23,522 bases of DNA from contig JAEWMK010000017.1 in the NCBI GenBank assembly GCA_023457235.1, positions 1 to 23,522 of the forward strand. The letters are read 5' to 3'. The first letter of the stretch is position 1. Each line of letters opens with the position of its first letter. A model generated the notes under the pieces. That model did no database searches. It was not told the origin of the DNA and saw only the letters and a list, made by a program, of their open reading frames with translations. The DNA comes from Bacillota bacterium. Lineage in GTDB: Bacteria > Bacillota > Bacilli > Bacillales > Bacillaceae_J. Below, piece after piece: positions 8,047 through 15,643 of the stretch. A program made the translations under genes and the position numbers.

Positions 8047-9063
8047 CTAATCAGAAAACGCTTCCAAATAATTCTTAGCTAACTGATCTGTCTGTTCTGT
8101 ATAAGTAACACCCATTTGTTTAGTCAACTCATTATCTCGGCTGCCTATCCAAGAAATGAGCATTAAACGCCGCAACAGTATAAAAGTAGGAATTTCTTGC
8201 TCTTCTTCAATCGAAAGTGGATGAACCTTCCGATATCCTTTCAACCACGCTTTTACTAGCTTAGGGACATAGGGTTCGTGTTCGATGAAGCTAAGTGCAG
8301 AGGCAATATCAAATAAGTACCAACCAAATGCACAATCATCAAAGTCGATGACCCTAATTTTATCGTTGTGTACGAGTAAATTTGCCAATCGTAAATCGGC
8401 ATGGATTAGTCCATAACGGTCTTTTGATTTTCCAAATTTCTCTAATCTTTTCTTGATTACGCTTGAAACTTTTTGAAAAAGTTCTTTGCGCTCAGGTGTG
8501 ATCCCTTTACCATTCTCCCATTTCCCCCACTTCGGATTCTCACCAAGAATCGTTTCATAATTCCAACTTTCCCGGTCAAGATCTTTAACTCTTTCCCATG
8601 ACTTCGCATGTTTATGAAGATGTGCTGTAACTTCGCCTAAGGTCTCGAAATCTCGAATTAATAAATCTTCATCACTTGGTTTAGGTTCTTTCCCTTCTAG
8701 AAAGGTGTACATTGTGCAATAATAATCTTGGTTATCAAATTCGCTGGTAATTGTCTGAACATATTCCCCATCGCTTCCGGCAATAGGTAACGCAACCTCA
8801 ACCTTCGAATTTTTCGCTATGTCAAGAATCCATTCAATTTCTACTTCTATCTGTTCCTTCGTATGATAATTCGGACGACATACTCGTAAAATCGATTTTT
8901 CTTTCGTTTTACCGTTTTCTACTAGATACGTAGCATTTTCGGAATAATCGAGAAGCTCGACTGTTAAGTTTTCATGATCAGGATATAAAAGTTTGGCACG
9001 TTGGCTGATATAATTAAAATGCTTTAATAAATCTTCAACAGATTGAAACTTTGATTGTTCCAT
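8047..9063 (-). CDS. APH/choline-kinase-fold phosphotransferase, likely amino-alcohol kinase
   Basis: 338 residues from the ATG at 9063, which has GGGAGGGG about 7 bases upstream; the frame extends 23 codons further but into the end of the upstream gene. The kinase core is visible: catalytic loop LIHADLRLANLL (H221, D223, N228) and metal-binding VIDFDD (D240, D242). The fold covers aminoglycoside phosphotransferases, choline/ethanolamine kinases and homoserine kinase II. Next to a class-III PLP enzyme, an ethanolamine-type permease and ethanolamine ammonia-lyase, the likely reaction is ATP-dependent phosphorylation of an amino alcohol, giving the substrate for the phospho-lyase. The family is clear; the substrate is inferred from neighbours. 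Confidence 0.85.
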   Translation of the reverse strand: MEQSKFQSVEDLLKHFNYISQRAKLLYPDHENLTVELLDYSENATYLVENGKTKEKSILRVCRPNYHTKEQIEVEIEWILDIAKNSKVEVALPIAGSDGEYVQTITSEFDNQDYYCTMYTFLEGKEPKPSDEDLLIRDFETLGEVTAHLHKHAKSWERVKDLDRESWNYETILGENPKWGKWENGKGITPERKELFQKVSSVIKKRLEKFGKSKDRYGLIHADLRLANLLVHNDKIRVIDFDDCAFGWYLFDIASALSFIEHEPYVPKLVKAWLKGYRKVHPLSIEEEQEIPTFILLRRLMLISWIGSRDNELTKQMGVTYTEQTDQLAKNYLEAFSD

Positions 9064-9094
9064 CGGAAAACCCCTCCCTTTTATGAAAAATTTA

Positions 9095-10348
9095 TTATCT
9101 TTTCCTTGCAGCTTCTCTAATACCTTTTTCACAACGCTCCAACAATTCGTCGCAATAGGCTTTATCTAATAGCAAACCTGGCTTAAATTGAAGAACTTTC
9201 GTATCAAGCATTGAATAAATGGCCCAAACACCATTATTATAAAAAGCACGCATAACATCTTTGGCAGCATCTTTTTCTCTAAATTCTAAGCTCATAATGA
9301 CTCCAAGCTGACGGATACCTACAAAATAATCGGAGTAGTTTTGTCTAATCCGCTCCAGTCCTGTTCTTAAATAACGGGAAACATACTCGACATTCTTCAC
9401 TACCTCAGGTCGCTGACAAATCTCCAGCACCTTTTCGCCAACAACGCAACCAATTTCGGCTCCGCCAAATGTTGAGATATGTGCGAGCCCATCCTCGTTC
9501 ATCCAACCGGCTGCACGTTCACTGACAACTGTCGCTGTGATTGGATAAATTCCACCGCTTAAGCCCTTGGCTGTAACAAGAATATCCGGATCTACACCAT
9601 AATGTTCGATACCCCACATCTTTCCGCTCCTCATTAGACCTGTCTGTACTTCATCGGCCACATAAAGAGTGCCATATCTTTCGCAAAGTTCCTTTACCTT
9701 TTTTAAGTAACCTTCTTCCGGCAGCGGAAATCCATATGTAGCTGGAACCGTTTCTATTACGACACAGGCTACATCTTCTTCATAAAGGGCATTTTCCATC
9801 GCAGCTAGATCATTGAATGGAACTTGTTTAAATAAACCGGGTTCCCCTTGGCTTAAAAACGGACCTGAATAACGAATATGTCCTAATGAGACAGCTAATC
9901 CGCTGTGACCATGGTAGCCATTTTGAATGGAAACGACCTTCTTACGTTTTGTCGCATAACGTGCACATTTAATAGCTGCGTCAATTGCTTCACTTCCTCC
10001 GCAACCAAAAATAGTATAACGAACGCTTTTAGGTGTTGATTGAGCTAGAACTTCAGCAAGTCTAGCGCGTCCTATGGAAGGAAAGTGATGATTCCCGATA
10101 TCAAACTCGTCGGTCGCATCCTTTAAAGCTTGGATTACTTCTTGATTTCGATGACCAAGGTTAAACGTACCCCCGTTTAAGTGCAGGTCCATGAGTCTCT
10201 TTCCATGCATATCGTAAATATAGTACCCTTCGCGTTTTCCCATCACGAAATCAATGCCATCCTCTTGCCATTGACGTGTTTTCCCGGGATTCCACCAATC
10301 AATCGATTTTTGGAGAACTTCCTCTTTTCCCATGTCCAATTTGATCAT
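9095..10348 (-). CDS. Class-III PLP-dependent enzyme, probable amino-alcohol-phosphate phospho-lyase
   Basis: 417 residues of the class-III aminotransferase family. Visible: cofactor-phosphate motif GCGGSEA (115-121), aromatic stacking region NGYHGHSG (143-150), ADEVQTG with D232, and the Schiff-base lysine K261 in VTAKGLSGG. This family includes true aminotransferases and also ethanolamine-phosphate phospho-lyases, which release aldehyde, ammonia and phosphate. A small-molecule kinase gene 31 bases downstream argues for the lyase reading, as in the long-known Erwinia amino-alcohol kinase/phospho-lyase pathway. A plain transaminase remains possible. No N-terminal targeting helix is evident. 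The first ATG follows an AAGGGG site. Confidence 0.82.
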   Translation of the reverse strand: MIKLDMGKEEVLQKSIDWWNPGKTRQWQEDGIDFVMGKREGYYIYDMHGKRLMDLHLNGGTFNLGHRNQEVIQALKDATDEFDIGNHHFPSIGRARLAEVLAQSTPKSVRYTIFGCGGSEAIDAAIKCARYATKRKKVVSIQNGYHGHSGLAVSLGHIRYSGPFLSQGEPGLFKQVPFNDLAAMENALYEEDVACVVIETVPATYGFPLPEEGYLKKVKELCERYGTLYVADEVQTGLMRSGKMWGIEHYGVDPDILVTAKGLSGGIYPITATVVSERAAGWMNEDGLAHISTFGGAEIGCVVGEKVLEICQRPEVVKNVEYVSRYLRTGLERIRQNYSDYFVGIRQLGVIMSLEFREKDAAKDVMRAFYNNGVWAIYSMLDTKVLQFKPGLLLDKAYCDELLERCEKGIREAARKR

Positions 10349-10364
10349 GTCTCTATCCCCTTTA

Positions 10365-10376
10365 TTAACTAGTTAA
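10365..10376. promoter_or_regulatory. Perfect 12-bp palindrome ahead of the PLP-enzyme gene
   Basis: TTAACTAGTTAA is self-complementary and lies between deoR and the PLP-enzyme gene, 17 bases before the start codon and overlapping the leader of the structural genes. It could be an operator for the DeoR protein or another regulator; chance occurrence in AT-rich sequence is possible. Confidence 0.3.
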
Positions 10377-10385
10377 ATATGGCGT

Positions 10386-11153
10386 TTATGCCATCACTGT
10401 TTTAATATCAAATGATTCCAATCTCTTTTTCCATTCATTTGACAGCTTCCTGTCGGTAATAACCGTTGAAATTTCTGGGAGTGAGGCAATGTGAGCAAAT
10501 GTTGCTTTTCCGAACTTAGAATGATCAGCTAGGATAACGACATTATCAGCCCGCTCCATCATTTTTCGTGAAAGATTTGCTCCGTTTATATCATAATCAG
10601 TAATTCCTCCGGCAACAGAGATTCCTCCGGCAGCGATAAAAGCTTTATTCACCTTTAATTCACCCAGCATGTTTTCAGCTATAGGTCCCGCTGTTAACTT
10701 TTGCTCTTTATCCAACTCTCCACCTGTAAAAATAACTCTTCCTTCAAAATGACCATCCAAGCACATAAGTAATATCGGGACGGAAGGAGTAACGATCATA
10801 ACACCCTTTTTATCCTTCAAATAATGAACCATGTGCGATGCGGTTGTACCATGGCCTATCATAATGATGTCTCCATCCTCGACTATTTCTGCTGCCGCTT
10901 TACAAATGGCATACTTCTCTTCTGCATTAACCATGGATTTTTGATCATACGGAAGCTCAAAAACTCCTTTTTCCCTTACAGCGCCACCATGGACTTTTTT
11001 AAGAAGATTTTCCTTTTCCATTCTGTCAAGATCACGTCGTATGGTTTCCCCTGAAACACCAAGTACATCAACAAGCTCAGGAATTCTAACACGATCTTGT
11101 TTCGAAAGAATATTGATAATGACCTTTTTTCGTTCCTCAAAAGAAACTGACAT
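10386..11153 (-). CDS. DeoR/GlpR-family transcriptional regulator of the amino-alcohol cluster
   Basis: 255 residues from the ATG at 11153, which has AGGTGA five bases upstream; a TTG five codons earlier lacks a site. The N-terminus carries the DeoR winged helix-turn-helix (RIPELVDVLGVSGETIRRDL, about 23-42, ending in the family-typical LLKKVHGGAV). The C-terminal domain contains DGDIIMIGHGTTA and later GGISVAGGITDYD and DHSKFGK, the fold in which DeoR proteins bind phosphorylated metabolites. It is the first gene of the cluster, same strand, 37 bases before the PLP-enzyme gene, so it very likely controls it. Firmicute ethanolamine loci more usually use the EutVW two-component system, which is absent here. 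Confidence 0.92.
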   Translation of the reverse strand: MSVSFEERKKVIINILSKQDRVRIPELVDVLGVSGETIRRDLDRMEKENLLKKVHGGAVREKGVFELPYDQKSMVNAEEKYAICKAAAEIVEDGDIIMIGHGTTASHMVHYLKDKKGVMIVTPSVPILLMCLDGHFEGRVIFTGGELDKEQKLTAGPIAENMLGELKVNKAFIAAGGISVAGGITDYDINGANLSRKMMERADNVVILADHSKFGKATFAHIASLPEISTVITDRKLSNEWKKRLESFDIKTVMA

Positions 11154-11262
11154 CAAATTCACCTGCAATCCATTGAGTAATCAGTGTTGTTCTACAATTT
11201 AAAACGATCAACCCCCTAACAATGTGATGTAGTATTGTTATGATCCTTTTTAATATCCAAAT

Positions 11263-11291
11263 AAAACAACATATTTTTGTATGTTTGTTTT
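11263..11291. promoter_or_regulatory. Candidate operator inverted repeat upstream of deoR
   Basis: AAAACAACATA (11263-11273) and TATGTTTGTTTT (11280-11291) are inverted copies with one extra base in the second arm. The repeat lies about 110 bases upstream of the deoR start, within a stretch rich in AAACAA/TTTGTT words. It is a reasonable DeoR autoregulation site; no convincing -35/-10 pair was found for deoR. Confidence 0.4.
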
Positions 11292-11340
11292 GAATTTTTG
11301 TTGTTTAGTTTTGATTTTATGTCCAAGACCGATGAATATT

Positions 11341-11371
11341 CCAAAACTATTAATCTAGTTTTGGTTTTTTT
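11341..11371 (+). terminator. Orphan plus-strand intrinsic terminator
   Basis: CCAAAACTA (11341-11349), a 6-base loop and TAGTTTTGG (11356-11364) form a perfect 9-bp stem followed immediately by seven T on the plus strand. No plus-strand gene precedes it: deoR and the alarmone synthetase are both on the minus strand. A possible plus promoter (CTAACA, 17 bases, TATGAT) lies at about 11215-11243, so a short RNA of roughly 110-120 nt could end here. Confidence 0.6.
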
Positions 11372-11375
11372 AAGA

Positions 11376-11406
11376 AAAACAAAAAACATCCCCATTGGAG
11401 ATGTTT
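11376..11406 (-). terminator. Intrinsic terminator of the alarmone synthetase gene
   Basis: On the minus strand the stop codon runs into AAACATC, a 9-base loop and GATGTTTTTTG, giving a 7-bp stem with a T-rich tail. It overlaps the end of the coding sequence at 11405. Confidence 0.7.
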
Positions 11407-12322
11407 ATCCAGTAATATCTTTAAGTTTGTCTGAAAAACTCAATATATCATCAGATAGCTCTTGAACAAGAATATTACTTATATCTGAAACGAGTGACCT
11501 TTTTTCTAATTCGTCTATCTCAAGTTTTTCTATTTTTGATTTTAATTTTTTTAATTCCATATCTTTTTTCTCAATAATCGCTTTATATTCATGCCCCATT
11601 TCATTCCAACTATCATTAAGTAATTTAACAACGGATGATAATTCGTCTGCACTACCTGCGAGACGGTTAAGCACTAAGAGATTTAATGCTAACACGTTCG
11701 GTATATTATTACTTGGATATCTTAATTGATGATCAATTTCACCATACCCTTCCTCGAAAATGGTCCTTACTTGTATTTCTGCAATTACATTTTGACGTGT
11801 TGGGGTAAAATTAACTAAATAATGAACGGAGCGATAACCTGACTCTCTTGACTTAATCGATAATCCCAAATTTTCATATGGTTCTTTATTATCACCATCT
11901 CTTATATTTGCAACTATTTCAATAGTGTCCCAAGTTTCTTTAATAAAATTATGTATGCTTACCCAGTCCTCTTTAAATATATGGATGACACGTACACCAA
12001 TCAAATCTGTTATTTCTTTTCTGTAATTGTCTACCGAAAATTGGAATTCCTTTCCATAAATCTCTTGCCTGTCAGAAGTTTTCCTTATTAATTTCGCTAC
12101 TAAGTGTTCCGGTTCTTTTACTCTCGATTTAACCGTATGAACATTTTTATGTTTTCGAAAAACATCAGCAATATAGTTAGCTTGTGTTTCTAACTGGGGT
12201 TTAAGATTTAGATAATCATTGTAAATAACCATTAGGTTGTCCCAATCAATACTATATTGATTTAAGTAATCTTCAGTAAAATGATATTCGTTTAAGAAAG
12301 TGGTTTTGTCTAAAGTCAACAA
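11405..12322 (-). CDS. RelA/SpoT-domain (p)ppGpp synthetase-like protein with C-terminal coiled coil
   Basis: 305 residues. The synthetase domain is recognisable: TVKSRVKEPEHLVAKLIRK (about 63-81), ITDLIGVRVIHIF (104-116), the substrate loop SRESGYRSVHYLV (158-170) and AEIQVRTIFEEGYGEIDHQLRYP (181-203) with the catalytic-type E and Q. The hydrolase domain and the TGS/ACT regulatory domains of long Rel are missing. Residues 245-277 look like a coiled coil, and a helical tail follows. It starts at TTG: AGGAGG lies 5 bases upstream and no ATG is near, the first being codon 31. It stands alone with its own promoter and terminator. It could be a housekeeping small alarmone synthetase or a toxSAS-type effector; no antitoxin-like partner is seen. 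Confidence 0.85.
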   Translation of the reverse strand: MLTLDKTTFLNEYHFTEDYLNQYSIDWDNLMVIYNDYLNLKPQLETQANYIADVFRKHKNVHTVKSRVKEPEHLVAKLIRKTSDRQEIYGKEFQFSVDNYRKEITDLIGVRVIHIFKEDWVSIHNFIKETWDTIEIVANIRDGDNKEPYENLGLSIKSRESGYRSVHYLVNFTPTRQNVIAEIQVRTIFEEGYGEIDHQLRYPSNNIPNVLALNLLVLNRLAGSADELSSVVKLLNDSWNEMGHEYKAIIEKKDMELKKLKSKIEKLEIDELEKRSLVSDISNILVQELSDDILSFSDKLKDITG

Positions 12323-12350
12323 GGATTCCTCCTCTATTCTGTTTACTTTA

Positions 12351-12379
12351 ATTTTAACAATAATTTCTGATACTGGAAA
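12351..12379 (-). promoter_or_regulatory. Candidate promoter of the alarmone synthetase gene
   Basis: On the minus strand TTTCCA (12379-12374), a 17-base spacer and TAAAAT (12356-12351) resemble a vegetative promoter, ending 29 bases before the TTG start. It lies back-to-back with the yutJ promoter. Confidence 0.45.
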
Positions 12380-12412
12380 TGTATCCTCTTTTTTATATTT
12401 GTGACAGATTTG

Positions 12413-12441
12413 TTGTTATTTAGACACAATTTCGTTATACT
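12413..12441 (+). promoter_or_regulatory. Candidate sigma-A promoter of the yutJ-like gene
   Basis: TTGTTA (12413-12418), 17-base spacer, TATACT (12436-12441). The -10 is 5/6 to consensus; it lies about 58 bases upstream of the start codon. Confidence 0.6.
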
Positions 12442-12499
12442 TTCCTTGGTATTAAAGAAACATACAAATATAAAAAATATCTATGAAGGGGACTTAAAA

Positions 12500-13567
12500 A
12501 TGAAAAATCTCGTAGTTGTTGGTGGCGGTTACGGTGGTATGAGAATACTTGCCCGTTTTTTGCCCAATCAACTTCCAGACGATGTTAAAATTACACTAAT
12601 TGATCGAAATCCTTATCATTGCTTGAAAACGGAATATTATGCTCTAGCAGCTGGCACTATTTCAGATCAAGATGTACGTGTCGCTTTTCCTGAACACCCA
12701 GGGTTGGAAATTACGTTCGGTGAAGTAAGTGGTTTTGACCTAAATGACAAAAAGGTGCTTTTAAAAGACATGGAGCCCGTTCATTATGATGATTTAATTA
12801 TTGGATTGGGCTGTGAAGACAACTACCATAATGTACCAGGAGCGGCGGAGTACACCTACAGCATCCAATCGATTGAAAAATCTCGTGAAACATATAAGGT
12901 ATTGAATGATTTACCCCCAGGTTCGACTGTCAGTATTGTTGGTGCAGGATTAAGCGGTGTTGAGTTGGCTAGTGAACTTCGCGAAAGCCGTCCTGATTTG
13001 AAAATTAAATTATTCGATCGTGGTAAACATATTTTATCTTCATATCCCGTTCGTTTAAGTAAATATGTTGAAGAGTGGTTCGATACAAATGGTGTTGAAA
13101 TCGTAAGTGAATCCAATATAACTAAAGTTGAACCAAGTTTACTTTACAATCATGATAAAGCTATTAATAGTGATGCCATTGTCTGGACTGCCGGTGTTCA
13201 ACCTAATATTGTTGTTAGGGAAATGCCAGTGGAAAAGGATAGTAATGGCCGTATAGTGATAACACCTCACCACAATATTCCAAATAATGAACATGTGTAT
13301 GTAGTGGGCGACTGTGCAAGTCTACCCCATGCACCAAGCGCGCAATTGGCAGAAGGTCAGGCTGAACAAATCGTTGAGATCTTATTAAAGCGCTGGAACA
13401 ATGAGGAATTACCAGAATCAATGCCAACGATCAAACTAAAAGGAATTCTTGGATCTTTAGGAAAAAAACATGGATTTGGTTTAGTAGCAGAACGTCCTGT
13501 TACAGGAAGATTTGCTCGCTTTATTAAATCTGGTATTCTTTGGTTGTATAAATACCATAATGCTTAA
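12500..13567 (+). CDS. yutJ: Type-II NADH dehydrogenase-like flavoprotein (YutJ-like)
   Basis: 355 residues from the ATG at 12500, preceded by AAGGGGAC; the frame is open further upstream but without a site. It has the FAD-binding start NLVVVGGGYGGM, a second dinucleotide fold SIVGAGLSGVELASEL, and the C-terminal FAD motif HVYVVGDCAS. These define the NDH-2 / pyridine nucleotide-disulfide oxidoreductase family, which passes electrons from NADH to quinone at the inner face of the membrane. At 355 residues it is shorter than most NDH-2 proteins but matches the YutJ subgroup of Bacillus. The end, RFARFIKSGILWLYKYH, could be a membrane-contacting helix. Its own promoter and terminator make it a single-gene unit. 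Confidence 0.85.
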   Translation: MKNLVVVGGGYGGMRILARFLPNQLPDDVKITLIDRNPYHCLKTEYYALAAGTISDQDVRVAFPEHPGLEITFGEVSGFDLNDKKVLLKDMEPVHYDDLIIGLGCEDNYHNVPGAAEYTYSIQSIEKSRETYKVLNDLPPGSTVSIVGAGLSGVELASELRESRPDLKIKLFDRGKHILSSYPVRLSKYVEEWFDTNGVEIVSESNITKVEPSLLYNHDKAINSDAIVWTAGVQPNIVVREMPVEKDSNGRIVITPHHNIPNNEHVYVVGDCASLPHAPSAQLAEGQAEQIVEILLKRWNNEELPESMPTIKLKGILGSLGKKHGFGLVAERPVTGRFARFIKSGILWLYKYHNA

Positions 13568-13571
13568 TTAG

Positions 13572-13606
13572 AAGAACATACAAGCTCCTCTTGTATGTTC
13601 TTTTTT
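13572..13606 (+). terminator. Intrinsic terminator after the yutJ-like gene
   Basis: AGAACATACAAG, loop CTCCT, CTTGTATGTTCT: a 12-bp perfect stem followed by a run of T, directly after the stop codon. Confidence 0.92.
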
Positions 13607-13690
13607 CAAATTACAAGTAAAGCAGTGTTTATGTTAAGATATGGGTACACAAAAATGTATGCGAATCCAGTATCAAAAGAGGGAGTTATA

Positions 13691-14140
13691 ATGAAAGTAA
13701 GAGACTTCATGATTACAAAAGTTTTTACGGTAAAACCTTCGAATACGATCAAGGAATTGCTAAATATCCTCAATTCTAATCGAATCGGCGGTGTACCTGT
13801 TGTTGATGATAAGGGGCATCTAGTTGGAATGGTATCAGATGGAGATGTGTTGCGCTACCTATCTCCGAAGCGTCTTGGATTTGCAGAACTTATTTACATC
13901 ATTGAAGATGGAGAATTAGAAAAAGTATTACATGAAAAGTTGGATACATCTGTCAAAGTAATCATGACAAAAAGAAATATCCTCACCGTATCACCCGATG
14001 ATGAGTTTGAAATGACAATGCGCTTGTTATCTATACATAATTATAAAAAACTTCCGGTAGTTAATGGGGCTGGCCGAGTCATTGGTGTTCTGAGCAGAGG
14101 CGACATTATTAGTAATATATGGAAGAAGGTTATTACCTGA
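13691..14140 (+). CDS. Two-CBS-domain protein
   Basis: 149 residues from the ATG at 13691, which has GAGGGAG seven bases upstream. Two CBS repeats fill the protein: the first with MITKVFTVKPSNTIKELL and GGVPVVDDKGHLVGMVSDGDVLRYL, the second with IMTKRNILTVSPDDEFEMTM and KLPVVNGAGRVIGVLSRGDI. CBS pairs bind adenosyl ligands such as AMP, ATP, SAM or c-di-AMP and report energy or nucleotide state, usually to a partner. No catalytic domain is attached, so the partner is unknown. A weak promoter-like pair (TTACAA, 18 bases, TAAGAT) lies upstream of the start. Confidence 0.93.
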   Translation: MKVRDFMITKVFTVKPSNTIKELLNILNSNRIGGVPVVDDKGHLVGMVSDGDVLRYLSPKRLGFAELIYIIEDGELEKVLHEKLDTSVKVIMTKRNILTVSPDDEFEMTMRLLSIHNYKKLPVVNGAGRVIGVLSRGDIISNIWKKVIT

Positions 14141-14156
14141 AATTAATAAGGAAGAA

Positions 14157-14183
14157 GGTGCCCAAAATAACTAAAAGGGCACC
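14157..14183. terminator. Hairpin between the convergent CBS and threonine synthase genes
   Basis: GGTGCCC (14157-14163) and GGGCACC (14177-14183) form a 7-bp GC-rich stem with a 13-base loop between the two convergent genes. There is no clear T run on either strand, so termination may be weak or aided by other factors. Confidence 0.45.
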
Positions 14184-14208
14184 CTGTTGTCAATAATCTT
14201 ATAGATTT

Positions 14209-15609
14209 TTATTGAACAGAACTAAAAAGCTTCTCTAATCGACGAGCAATCACATCATTTTCAGCCTTAACAACTTCTAAGTATTGTGGTTTATCAAATA
14301 ATTGCTGAATTTGTTCTGGATATGTCTGCTCTATATTACATAATTCTATTGCTTCATTAAATTTAGCCGGATGAGCAGTTGATAGTGTTACACATACTTC
14401 ATCAGGTGCACTTGATTTTTCATAAGCAGCAACCCCACAAGACGTATGCGGATCAAGTAAGTAATTTGTATCGGTATAATAGTTTTTAATTGTTTGCAGA
14501 CATTCTTCGTTTTTGACGCCATGGGCTGCAAAATCAGCTTGTACTTGTCGAAGCAACTCTTCACCCACAACAATTTTTCCTTCTGATTTGAATTGATCCA
14601 TTAACTCACGTACAGTACTTGGGTTTTCATCTAGCAAGTAGTATAGATAACGCTCGAAGTTACTCGCTACTTGAATATCCATTGACGGGCTATAAGTACC
14701 GCGGAATTCACCCGGCTGGTACACTCCATCATTGATAAAACGTTCTAATATATTGTTCTCATTTGTAGCTACTATAAGCTTACCTATTGGAAGACCCATT
14801 CTCTTCGCTAAATAACCGGCAAAAATATCACCGAAGTTTCCAGTTGGCACACTGAAGTTTAAACTCTTAATGTCTTTATCTTTTGCCACTTGGAAATACG
14901 CATAGAAATAGTAAACCGTTTGCGCTAAGATACGGGCAAAGTTAATAGAATTAATTGCACGTAAATGATATTTATTTTTAAATTCTAAATCAGCGAAAAT
15001 TTCCTTGATAATTCTTTGACCATCGTCAAACGTTCCTTCAATCGCTAAATTTAAAACAGTTGGATCATTAACAGTTGTCATTTGCAGCTCTTGAACCTTA
15101 CTAACCTTTCCATGAGGATGCAAAATACAAATGCGAATTCCTTCTTTTCCTCTTACTCCTTCGATTGCAGAGGCGCCTGTATCCCCTGAAGTAGCACCAA
15201 GAATATTGATTGTTACACCTGTTTTCTTAGCAATATAGGAGTATAGGTTTCCTAAAAATTGTAGTGCCACATCCTTAAAAGCAAAAGTTGGACCATGGAA
15301 TAGTTCAAGCACATACATGTTATCATTTATCTTTTGAACAGGAGTCACCTCTGGATGACGGAACGTTCCATAGCTTTTATTAATTAACTCTTTAAGTTCA
15401 TTTTCTGGAATTTCCCCATCAACATAATAGGAAGTGATTTCATATGCTAATTCCTGATAAGAGAGTTGGGACATATCCTTAAGCTTTCGTGCTGGAATTT
15501 GCGGGATTTGTTCTGGAACTAGAAGCCCACCATCAGTTGCAAGTCCCATTAAGACTGTATCAATAAAACCAATTTCATTTACATTGCCACGTGTACTAAT
15601 GTATTTCAT
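14209..15609 (-). CDS. thrC: Threonine synthase
   Basis: 466 residues from the ATG at 15609, which has GGAGG five bases upstream; a leading in-frame extension of five codons has no site. It converts O-phosphohomoserine to threonine using PLP. Visible motifs: the N-terminal MKYISTRG, substrate-side LATDGGLLVPE, the PLP lysine K112 in HGPTFAFKDVALQ, ATSGDTGASA and the phosphate-binding VPTGNFGDIFAGY. The length and these motifs place it in the long form (as in E. coli and yeast), not the ~350-residue form of the B. subtilis hom-thrC-thrB operon. It stands alone here, away from hom and thrB, so it may be an extra or relocated copy. Confidence 0.95.
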   Translation of the reverse strand: MKYISTRGNVNEIGFIDTVLMGLATDGGLLVPEQIPQIPARKLKDMSQLSYQELAYEITSYYVDGEIPENELKELINKSYGTFRHPEVTPVQKINDNMYVLELFHGPTFAFKDVALQFLGNLYSYIAKKTGVTINILGATSGDTGASAIEGVRGKEGIRICILHPHGKVSKVQELQMTTVNDPTVLNLAIEGTFDDGQRIIKEIFADLEFKNKYHLRAINSINFARILAQTVYYFYAYFQVAKDKDIKSLNFSVPTGNFGDIFAGYLAKRMGLPIGKLIVATNENNILERFINDGVYQPGEFRGTYSPSMDIQVASNFERYLYYLLDENPSTVRELMDQFKSEGKIVVGEELLRQVQADFAAHGVKNEECLQTIKNYYTDTNYLLDPHTSCGVAAYEKSSAPDEVCVTLSTAHPAKFNEAIELCNIEQTYPEQIQQLFDKPQYLEVVKAENDVIARRLEKLFSSVQ

Positions 15610-15643
15610 AATAGCCTCCAACAAAAAAATAAAATATACTACT

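Noticed and set aside
11154..11340. Cobalamin riboswitch ahead of the cluster, which would suit a B12-dependent lyase
   Set aside because: No B12-box or multi-stem structure could be found; only AT-rich sequence and one inverted repeat.
11277..11465. 62-codon plus-strand open frame overlapping the end of the alarmone synthetase
   Set aside because: The orphan terminator cuts through it, it has no ribosome binding site and its start is low-complexity sequence.
12856..13427. Minus-strand open frames opposite the yutJ-like gene
   Set aside because: No ribosome binding sites and no recognisable protein pattern.
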